Assembly: GCA_023381535.1 (NCBI GenBank)
Contig: JAMCSN010000075.1
Location: forward strand, 1 to 5,479
Direction: 5' to 3'
Source: Bacteroidota bacterium
Lineage (GTDB): Bacteria > Bacteroidota > Ignavibacteria > Ignavibacteriales > Melioribacteraceae
DNA length: 5,479 nucleotides
A program made the translations under genes and the position numbers. The notes beneath the pieces were generated by a model. The model was not told where the DNA came from, did not search any database, and worked only from the letters and a program-made list of their open reading frames with translations. Positions 1 through 5,253 of the stretch are shown one piece after another (the stretch's first letter is position 1; each line of letters starts with the position of its first letter).

Positions 1-1874
1 ACCCACAAACCTTTTGTTTGTGTGTTGCTGTTGTTTATAACCACAATAGCTCCGTCTCGTGTGCCGTTGCCCTGTCTTCTGGCAACATAAACATTGTATG
101 TATCGCTTGACGGATATGGATTGCCGACTTCACTCAGAACGGAAATAACTCCGCCCAAGTAATTTTTCCTCACGCCGATTAATTTCTTTATATCAGTTTG
201 AAGACTTGCCGGTGCAGTTACGGTGATACTGGAGTTGTTGTTATCAACTTGTGTGACTCCGTAAAAATGAGGATAGAAAATGCACGGTCTTCCTTCGTGG
301 GTTAGAATGTATGCATAAGCCATTTTCCAATCATGGCTTACCCATTTATCGCTTTCTTTTCCTGTGTCGTGGTTATCAACAAATGTTACTACACGGGTTC
401 CAGGCAAGGAATATCCTCCGTTGTTGCGAACCATACCGGAGTGATTTAACCACGCCATGTTGAAACTTGCATCGTTGAGGTTGCACATGTTGGTGAGATC
501 GTTCTTCAATGGAAAATCAAAAATGTTTGCTGCTGCGCCATACGATCCGACTGTGTTAACCCAGCCTTGAAGAACATCCGGGAAAGTTGTCCAATACTCG
601 GCTACAATGAATCTTTGCGCTCCGCCAAGAAGCGGAAGATTATTAATCCACGCAGCGGTAAAGTCCGCTTGAAATCCTCTCACGAAATCGAGACGGTATC
701 CGTCGAAGCCGACTGTGTTGGACAGCCACGTTCCCCAGTCTTTCAATCTTGTTTGAACCGTTGTGCTGAAAGTATTTAAATCGTTGCCGAACCATTTTGT
801 ATTTGTAACAATTTGATCGTGAGTTCCGCCGTCACCCAGCCAATCGTTGCAATCAGCCGGATGAAAATCAGTGTATGTCCAAGAATAATTCGGTTCGCCG
901 GCGCCGGTATGCGTTGGATAATGAATGCCGGTCATAGTTGTTGCTTGAAGTGTTGTTGAAGCAAGATCGCTCCCGTTGTACCAAATATGTTTTGGGTAAT
1001 AACCGTGAGTTTGATCATCCCATGCCCAAGTCCACGGATTAGAAGTTTCTTTTCTTGCGACAAGTTTGATTATTATGTCGTGAGGTGAAGTTAGTGTGAC
1101 TTTATATTCGTCAATGTCACCCTGGTAATCCATGTGTCCTCTCACTGTGTAACCTGAACCGGGGAACACATTAAATTGACCGCTTCCGTTATTTGGTTCC
1201 GATTCCCAGTTAACCGAACTGTTTGGTGTTGCACCCGTCCAATCGATGTAAACGTCATAACCTCTTTGAGTATAGCTTAATGTCCAGTCGAGGTAATAAC
1301 CGGAAATTTGAATGTAGTAATCCCCGGCAGAAGCATTTGGAATTTTCCATGTGATCTCGTTTGTCGGATACGGAACATGTTGTGCCCCGTTTGTAAATGC
1401 TTCGGCAAAGACGTAGCATTTGACCGCCGGGTTAACTTCTCTTTCGGTTTCATCGCCGTAAACGTGGTTTAGAATTACGTCTGCATACACTTTTACGTTT
1501 TGCGTATGCATTGCGGAAATCATGTTGTTCAATTCCGTTCTGCTTCCGAAACGTGTTTCGACGGAACCTTTTTGATTGTAATTGCCGAGATCGTAATGAT
1601 CAAAAAGTCCGTAACCCATATCGGTAATTCCCCAATTGCCTTTTGACGGCGGCGGAACCCAAACGCCGGTAATACCAGCAGCGGCTAAGCTTGGCGCTTT
1701 GATTCGTAATGTATCCCACCAAGTACCGTTTTTATTAACTTGATCTACCGGCACATTCCAGTAGAACGCTTGCATCATTGCATCGTTTTGTGCAAGGATA
1801 TTTTTTGAAAAAGGAAAAAGAAGGGAGAGAAACAGAAGAATTGTGAAGAACCGCAGTTTCCTGTTTTGCTTCAT
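1..1874 (-). CDS. Secreted GH13 alpha-amylase with enlarged domain B (C-terminus beyond window)
   Basis: An endo-acting alpha-amylase that would hydrolyse alpha-1,4 bonds of starch or glycogen outside the cytoplasm. The open frame covers 624 codons from its ATG to the left edge without a stop. Residues 1-28 form a signal peptide (basic start, hydrophobic core, ILA then Q). All GH13 motifs are visible: region I DVILNH (D132), region II GYRLDF (nucleophile D396), region III VAEYW (acid/base E426) and region IV FVDNHD (D503). The segments around QAFYWNVP, WWDTLRIKAP, GSVETRFGS and DFHP read much like Pyrococcus/Thermococcus amylases (GH13_7-like); this is from memory, not a search. Between NH (136-137) and DFHP (336-339) there are about 200 residues, against roughly 50 in the archaeal enzymes, so about 130-150 extra residues (near 165-300) are inserted in domain B. 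The start is fixed by a GGAGG site. Downstream beta domain, starch-binding or secretion modules cannot be seen. Confidence 0.95.
   Translation of the reverse strand, partial: MKQNRKLRFFTILLFLSLLFPFSKNILAQNDAMMQAFYWNVPVDQVNKNGTWWDTLRIKAPSLAAAGITGVWVPPPSKGNWGITDMGYGLFDHYDLGNYNQKGSVETRFGSRTELNNMISAMHTQNVKVYADVILNHVYGDETEREVNPAVKCYVFAEAFTNGAQHVPYPTNEITWKIPNASAGDYYIQISGYYLDWTLSYTQRGYDVYIDWTGATPNSSVNWESEPNNGSGQFNVFPGSGYTVRGHMDYQGDIDEYKVTLTSPHDIIIKLVARKETSNPWTWAWDDQTHGYYPKHIWYNGSDLASTTLQATTMTGIHYPTHTGAGEPNYSWTYTDFHPADCNDWLGDGGTHDQIVTNTKWFGNDLNTFSTTVQTRLKDWGTWLSNTVGFDGYRLDFVRGFQADFTAAWINNLPLLGGAQRFIVAEYWTTFPDVLQGWVNTVGSYGAAANIFDFPLKNDLTNMCNLNDASFNMAWLNHSGMVRNNGGYSLPGTRVVTFVDNHDTGKESDKWVSHDWKMAYAYILTHEGRPCIFYPHFYGVTQVDNNNSSITVTAPASLQTDIKKLIGVRKNYLGGVISVLSEVGNPYPSSDTYNVYVARRQGNGTRDGAIVVINNSNTQTKGLW
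1044..1382 (-). other. Beta-rich insertion in amylase domain B, including a PPC-like segment
   Basis: This stretch encodes amylase residues about 165-277. The first half (about 173-217) is rich in alternating aromatic and hydrophobic residues, as in a beta-sandwich (GDYYIQISGYY, GYDVYIDW). The second half (about 222-277) has the pattern of a bacterial PPC (pre-peptidase C-terminal) domain: an ESEPNN start (225-229), a GYTVRG strand and a QGDIDEYKVTL strand with the typical GD-x-D-x-Y spacing. PPC-type domains are usually found at the ends of secreted enzymes, not inside domain B. The resemblance is by eye; a carbohydrate-binding role is only a guess. Confidence 0.55.
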
Positions 1875-1878
1875 AGTG

Positions 1879-1883
1879 CCTCC
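1879..1883 (-). promoter_or_regulatory. Ribosome binding site of the amylase
   Basis: GGAGG stands 4 bases before the ATG at 1874. It selects this ATG over an out-of-frame ATG at 1885-1883 that overlaps the site. The spacing is short but usable. Confidence 0.75.
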
Positions 1884-1922
1884 ATGTATTTATGTTGTTA
1901 TTTGTTGGAACGAGGTTGTCTT

Positions 1923-1930
1923 CAAAAGTA
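1923..1930 (-). promoter_or_regulatory. Candidate amylase promoter, TAnnTTTG -7 element
   Basis: TACTTTTG on the minus strand matches the Bacteroidota -7 consensus TAnnTTTG exactly. A start site a few bases downstream would give a leader of roughly 40 bases ending in the GGAGG site. No clear TTTG-type -33 element is seen at the usual 19-23 base distance; the region there is only T-rich. The short pattern occurs by chance, so this remains a candidate. Confidence 0.45.
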
Positions 1931-1949
1931 TTTGTTTAATTGAAAAATA

Positions 1950-2012
1950 GACCTCTGATGACGCAGATTAAACTGATGCTTCGCAAGCTCAGCATAAATT
2001 TTCACAGATTTA
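1950..2012. repeat. Composite dispersed-repeat-like element
   Basis: On the minus strand the outer parts read AATCTGTGAAAAT and AATCTGCGTCATCAGAGGTC. These resemble the intergenic 'ATCTGTG...ATCTGCGTCATC' sequences found in many copies in Bacteroidota-related genomes. Between them lies a 'GCTGAGCTTGCGAAGC' core, like the widespread CTGAGCTTG(T)CGAAG intergenic motif. The core can fold: GCTT at 1978-1981 pairs with AAGC at 1985-1988, and ATGCT at 1976-1980 pairs alternatively with AGCAT at 1991-1995. Recognition rests on memory of such motifs; no second copy lies in this window. It sits just upstream of the amylase promoter candidate. Confidence 0.45.
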
Positions 2013-2080
2013 TTTTTTGATAAACTACTTTTGGATAGCCTCTAATAAAACACAATCCCCCTTTTACTCAAAACTGATAC

Positions 2081-2098
2081 CAATCAAATCTTTGGTTG
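2081..2098. repeat. Short inverted repeat, possible protein-binding site
   Basis: CAATCAAA and TTTGGTTG are inverted around a 2-base centre, with one T/G mismatch. The symmetry suits a dimeric regulator more than an RNA hairpin, since the centre is too short for a loop. It lies about 200 bases upstream of the amylase start, rather far for a repressor operator. No regulator can be named. Confidence 0.25.
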
Positions 2099-2200
2099 CT
2101 GCAGTGCAGAATTGATTTTTAGTATATCAATAATTAGAAAAAGTAGAAACGAATTTTTGTTTGATGGTAAGATTTACATGAACAAATTGCTGTTCAAGTT

Positions 2201-2224
2201 AATAAGAGAAAATTTTCTCTTATT
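2201..2224. repeat. Perfect 24-bp palindrome, possible terminator of the two-gene unit
   Basis: AATAAGAGAAAA is followed directly by its exact reverse complement. It begins 38 bases after the stop of the membrane protein gene. As RNA it would form a stem of about 10 bp with an AAUU loop. It is A/U-rich and not followed by a U tract on the minus strand (AACTTG follows), so it is not a classical intrinsic terminator. It may act as a weak terminator, a 3'-end stabilising hairpin, or a binding site. The symmetry itself is certain; the role is not. Confidence 0.5.
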
Positions 2225-2262
2225 GCAAGCCGAACAAAAAGAGTACATGATTAACGCCGTCC

Positions 2263-2829
2263 TCAATCCTTCACAAGCTTAAAATCGAAACGGCTGCTTT
2301 TTGTAGATATGAACGAGAACAGCAAACCGAAAAGGATCTGAAAGAAGGAAGCGATGTAAAATTGAGTTACTCCGTGCAATAGATCGGTAACAACAACCAG
2401 AATCTTGAGAACTGTTATTAGTTCGTAGATCGACAGAAGAACAAGAAAACCGCTCAAAAGTTGTCTTCTATTTAATTGATCAATTAATCTTGAAATGATC
2501 ATCATAAAAACAATTACGTGTCCAATCGTAGCAATTAAAAGTAGAGCGTTGTTGCTCTCTCTTACAAACCATATAAGAATTAGCAGTAAGACAAAAGCAA
2601 ATGGGAACCATAATAATTTTTTTGGTCGGAGTGAGGCAATCATCATTAAAATGACGAATGGCCCCGTGAACTGACCAATGATTCCCCAAATCAATGTTAA
2701 GGAGACCATAAGTGGGTCGCCTAGCGCGAGAACAATAAACAAAAAAAAGTATTCTGTTTTGTATTGTTTGACTGGCGGAAAAAGCCAAATCACCATTGAT
2801 ATAATTGTAATCGCTTTTTCTATAACCAT
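2263..2829 (-). CDS. Small polytopic membrane protein, unknown function (about 7 TM)
   Basis: A 188-residue, strongly hydrophobic protein of no family I recognise. Membrane segments are visible near residues 5-20, 27-46, 48-67, 72-89, 95-115, 123-148 and 155-176. Basic clusters follow segments 1 (KQYK), 3 (RPKK), 5 (RLIDQLNRR) and 7 (STKSSR...KLVKD). By the positive-inside rule this gives seven helices with the N-terminus outside and the C-terminus in the cytoplasm. There is no soluble or catalytic domain; an acidic residue (D38) lies within or between helices 2 and 3. The ATG follows the stop of the secreted-protein gene by 9 bases with no clear ribosome site, so it is probably translated by coupling in the same operon. 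The topology recalls the membrane modules of 7TM-type sensor proteins, but as a free-standing unit; a transporter fragment or an immunity-like partner is also possible. Confidence 0.8.
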   Translation of the reverse strand: MVIEKAITIISMVIWLFPPVKQYKTEYFFLFIVLALGDPLMVSLTLIWGIIGQFTGPFVILMMIASLRPKKLLWFPFAFVLLLILIWFVRESNNALLLIATIGHVIVFMMIISRLIDQLNRRQLLSGFLVLLSIYELITVLKILVVVTDLLHGVTQFYIASFFQILFGLLFSFISTKSSRFDFKLVKD

Positions 2830-2838
2830 ATTAAAATA

Positions 2839-3282
2839 TCATGGACACCACGGCGGGCAAACAGTACTGAATTCAAGAGTGCTTGTTCCATGTGTTACTG
2901 TCAAATGCTTTTTTCTAATTTCGACAGTAATTGTTGCGTCCTTATTAGCTTTTAGTAATTCTTCTACCTTTGATTTGCTAAATACGTGAAAAACTGTTGT
3001 AGAGTCAACAGTTGTTTTCGCGGGATACAAAACCTTCCGCTTATCACCTAAAATGTAGAGTTGTTTTTTCAAAATGTTTAGCATTACCGTATTGGAACTG
3101 CCGCCAATAATTATGTTAAACTCCTTTACGCTCATTTTTGATGATTGATAAACACGGCCGAATAAACGGTCGGCTTTGGTTTTCTTCAAGACTTTACCGT
3201 AGGTTTGAGCAAATACAGAGCTGCTTACAACGAAGAGAAACAAAACGAACAATGTTACACTTAGCATGGTAACTTTTTTCAT
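2839..3282 (-). CDS. Small exported protein with C-terminal CPPWCP, unknown function
   Basis: A 147-residue protein of no family I recognise. It opens with a clear signal peptide (MKKVTMLSV, a hydrophobic core, SSSVFA then QTYG), leaving about 120 mature residues that are rich in Lys and beta-type hydrophobics. The only cysteines of the mature part are in the last six residues, CPPWCP, giving a CxxxC pair beside two prolines and a tryptophan. Such a tail could form a disulphide, bind a metal or be an attachment or recognition point; none of this is shown. The frame extends to a GTG at 3288, but that GTG overlaps the GGAGG site, so the ATG at 3282 with a 5-base spacer is the better start. The membrane protein gene follows after 9 bases, and a kinase/regulator pair lies upstream, hinting at a regulated exported partner. 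Confidence 0.85.
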   Translation of the reverse strand: MKKVTMLSVTLFVLFLFVVSSSVFAQTYGKVLKKTKADRLFGRVYQSSKMSVKEFNIIIGGSSNTVMLNILKKQLYILGDKRKVLYPAKTTVDSTTVFHVFSKSKVEELLKANKDATITVEIRKKHLTVTHGTSTLEFSTVCPPWCP

Positions 3283-3287
3283 GCACA

Positions 3288-3292
3288 CCTCC
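3288..3292 (-). promoter_or_regulatory. Ribosome binding site that fixes the start of the CPPWCP protein
   Basis: GGAGG is followed by TGTGC and then ATG AAA AAA. The in-frame GTG at 3288-3286 shares its first base with the GGAGG and cannot use it. Initiation is therefore expected at 3282, which also gives a normal MKK signal-peptide start. Confidence 0.85.
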
Positions 3293-3308
3293 GAAATGAA
3301 AATGATTT

Positions 3309-3316
3309 CAAAGTTA
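3309..3316 (-). promoter_or_regulatory. Candidate promoter of the two-gene unit, TAnnTTTG -7 element
   Basis: TAACTTTG on the minus strand is an exact TAnnTTTG match. It would start transcription near 3303, giving a leader of about 20 bases that contains the GGAGG site. The expected -33 position is occupied only by an AT-rich stretch (near 3334-3345). The placement is good, but the -33 element is weak, as expected if an activator is needed. Confidence 0.5.
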
Positions 3317-3385
3317 ACTTGCTTAAAATTAATATATTAAAATACGGTACAATTACGAAATCATTTCTATTTACTCTTTTATTTT

Positions 3386-3403
3386 CGAAATATTAACGAA
3401 ATA
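3386..3403. promoter_or_regulatory. Direct repeat of CGAAATA, 11-base period, possible regulator site
   Basis: CGAAATA occurs at 3386-3392 and 3397-3403, one helical turn apart. Two more CGAAAT copies lie at 3292-3297 and 3356-3361, the latter within the symmetric GAAATCATTTC (3357-3367). The 3386 copy contains GAAATAT (3387-3393), the half-site of the inverted repeat in the kinase leader. The pair lies 70-95 bases upstream of the TAACTTTG element, a normal activator distance. AT-rich heptamers recur by chance, so this is suggestive only. Confidence 0.35.
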
Positions 3404-3434
3404 GTTTAGTGGAACAAGCGGATGAGGCTATAGT

Positions 3435-4106
3435 TCACCAAGCTTTATCTTTTTGAGCGTAAATAAAATCTAATGCAAACCGGATTAACTTAGGCAGAGT
3501 TTCAATCCCCATTTTCGACATAATGACCGAGCGATAAGAATCTACCGTCTCTTTACTAATCTGCAGTTTATCCGCAATTTCGCTGCTAGAAAAACCTTGC
3601 CCGATATACGTTAATATTTCTTTTTCTCTTCTAGTTAAACCGGAGAATTCCGAATCGTGTCGTAAAGTTTCGATAGCGTCGTATTTCTTTTTTAACAACT
3701 TCAAATCCTCTTCCGTTTTACCAATAAAGTACTTCTTGCCGGAAGCAACCGCTCTAATGGAATCTATCAGTTCGTCTTTCAATACTATTTTAGGAATTAA
3801 TCCCACCGCACCGATCTTGTAAGCGTTGTAAATATATTCCTCTGTATTGTGGATAGTTAAAAAAATGATTTTTGCTTTGTTATCTTTAGTCAGAATTCTG
3901 TTGGCGGCAGTAAGTCCGTCCATGCGCGGCATTTCGATGTCGCACAAAACAACATCCGGTTTGAAATCGAGATATTTATTGATCATAGTCTGTCCGTCCT
4001 CAGCTTCGGCAACCACACTGATGTCGTCGCATTGTGAGAGAAGATTTTCTATTCCCTGTCGGACTAAATTATGATCTTCGGTAATCAGCAAGCGAATTTT
4101 CTTCAT
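3435..4106 (-). CDS. NarL/LuxR-family response regulator
   Basis: A 223-residue DNA-binding response regulator, the expected phosphorylation target of the kinase encoded just upstream. The REC domain (about 4-120) has the acidic pair E10/D11, the phosphoacceptor D56 at the end of DVVLCD followed by IEMPRMDG, the switch T84 (FLTIH) and K106 (GLIPK). After a linker, a LuxR-type helix-turn-helix occupies about 156-211, with LTRREKEIL, GFSSSEIADKL and the recognition region SKETVDSYRSVIMSKM. Length and layout are normal for the NarL/FixJ group, and all key residues are present. Its ATG lies inside the end of the kinase gene (38-base overlap), preceded by AAGAAGGG two bases before the ATG, so translation is coupled. 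Likely targets, by proximity, are its own operon and the downstream secreted/membrane protein unit. Confidence 0.95.
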   Translation of the reverse strand: MKKIRLLITEDHNLVRQGIENLLSQCDDISVVAEAEDGQTMINKYLDFKPDVVLCDIEMPRMDGLTAANRILTKDNKAKIIFLTIHNTEEYIYNAYKIGAVGLIPKIVLKDELIDSIRAVASGKKYFIGKTEEDLKLLKKKYDAIETLRHDSEFSGLTRREKEILTYIGQGFSSSEIADKLQISKETVDSYRSVIMSKMGIETLPKLIRFALDFIYAQKDKAW

Positions 4107-5253
4107 TGCCCTTCTTCACTTTTGGAATTTTAACAAATATGCTGGTTCCTTCATTCGGATTAGAATCAATTTCAATTGTTCCGTGAAAAACATCCAGCCG
4201 TTCTTTGATACTAAACAAACCGATTCCGAAGTTCCTGAGGTCTTTCGACGAGAAATATTCTTGCGGTATGCCTTTTCCATTATCATTAACAAATATATCG
4301 ATGCATTCTTCACTATTAACAAGTTCTACCGAAAATTCGGTTGCCCCGGAATGTTTGAGAATATTACTAAGTCCTTCTTGGATAATTCTATAAATACTCG
4401 TGTCCAAATCCTCACCGAATCCCTCCTCTTCTCCATAGTAGATGAAAGCGCCTTTCATTGATGCGCTCTCATTTATTTTTTGAACCAGCACTTCAACGGC
4501 AAACTTCAAACCCATTTGCTCGATATCTGTCGGTCTTATGGAATGCGAAAGATCGCGTATTCTGTTGTACAGTTCGTCAAGATCACTTTTAAAGCTATTC
4601 GGCGTTTCGGCTGGAACGTTATGATCTAATTTCATTTTCAACAGGATTAATTTCTGGCATATGTCGTCATGCAATTCCGAAGATATATATTTCTTTTCTT
4701 TTTCAAATTTACTTTCAAGCGTATGGGCAAGCGTTTTCAATTTGTTCTTGTAGTTCTCCAACTCAAACTCATAATCTTTTAGCTTGGATATGTCGTGGAA
4801 ATAAATATTGGCAAAATCAAAGGCGCTGTTTCCTTTTATTATAACAGTGAAGATGTTTCCGTTAATGGTCTCGATTAAAGATTTTTGTTCATCATTTTCA
4901 ATTAGAAGTTTGAAGTCGATGTTCAAATTTTCAATGCAATCGGTTATTCTTGTTCGCTGCAATTCGATATTGTGATACAGCCTCCGCGAGGCATCATTAG
5001 TTTGAATTATCTTGCCTTCCGGATTAACCCTTAGTAAAGGATCCGGGTCCAATTCTGCGAACAAAGCCATAAGTCTGGTTTGTTTAAGAACCAACGCTTC
5101 TTTTTCGTGAATGAATTTCATTCTCTGAGGAAAGATTACTTTTAGGAAGATCAGCACAATTATGGAAACAGCAATAATGCTGAATAGTACAGAATAGATT
5201 ATGGGTCCGCTGAAAGAAAGAAATTGATTTATAAACTGGTCAATACTATTCAT
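4069..5253 (-). CDS. PAS-containing sensor histidine kinase (NarX/HisKA_3 type)
   Basis: A 394-residue membrane-anchored kinase. One membrane helix spans about 16-40, with only some 15 residues before it, so there is no extracytoplasmic sensing domain. A PAS-like domain follows at about 58-157 (LFAELDPDPLLRVNPEGKII to YFHDISKLKD), then a coiled-coil linker (about 158-190). The HisKA_3 motif SSELHDDICQKL carries the phosphorylated H195. The ATPase domain shows the N box QEGLSNILKHS (N297), the G1 box DNGKGI (324-329) and the G2 box GIGLFSIKERL (343-353). The start is the only plausible one, because a stop codon (TAA, 5259-5257) lies in frame just upstream. AAGG is only one base from the ATG, so a proper ribosome site is lacking. 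The PAS could bind a cytoplasmic ligand, or a membrane partner could provide the signal; the ligand cannot be told. Confidence 0.93.
   Translation of the reverse strand: MNSIDQFINQFLSFSGPIIYSVLFSIIAVSIIVLIFLKVIFPQRMKFIHEKEALVLKQTRLMALFAELDPDPLLRVNPEGKIIQTNDASRRLYHNIELQRTRITDCIENLNIDFKLLIENDEQKSLIETINGNIFTVIIKGNSAFDFANIYFHDISKLKDYEFELENYKNKLKTLAHTLESKFEKEKKYISSELHDDICQKLILLKMKLDHNVPAETPNSFKSDLDELYNRIRDLSHSIRPTDIEQMGLKFAVEVLVQKINESASMKGAFIYYGEEEGFGEDLDTSIYRIIQEGLSNILKHSGATEFSVELVNSEECIDIFVNDNGKGIPQEYFSSKDLRNFGIGLFSIKERLDVFHGTIEIDSNPNEGTSIFVKIPKVKKGNEENSLADYRRS

Larger units (their letters stand above)
1875..2262. other. Gene-free region between membrane protein and amylase genes
   Basis: No coding frame is supportable in these 388 bases. 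It holds, from right to left, a perfect palindrome just past the membrane protein gene, a smaller inverted repeat, a composite repeat-like element, and the amylase promoter and ribosome site. The rest (about 2013-2080 and 2099-2200) is plain AT-rich sequence in which I see nothing further. Confidence 0.7.

Noticed and set aside
567..779. Open frame of 70 codons on the plus strand
   Set aside because: It lies wholly inside the amylase gene, antisense to its catalytic region, and has no domain-like sequence.
2840..2842. ATG overlapping the stop of the exported-protein gene (ATGA)
   Set aside because: It is out of frame with the membrane protein and meets a stop after three codons; the ATG at 2829 is the start.
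2480..2989. Open frames of about 100 codons on both strands over the membrane-protein and exported-protein genes
   Set aside because: They overlap the convincing membrane and signal-peptide frames and show no coherent protein features of their own.
3847..4461. Several short frames overlapping the kinase and regulator genes
   Set aside because: They are antisense or out-of-frame to genes with complete, motif-rich frames.
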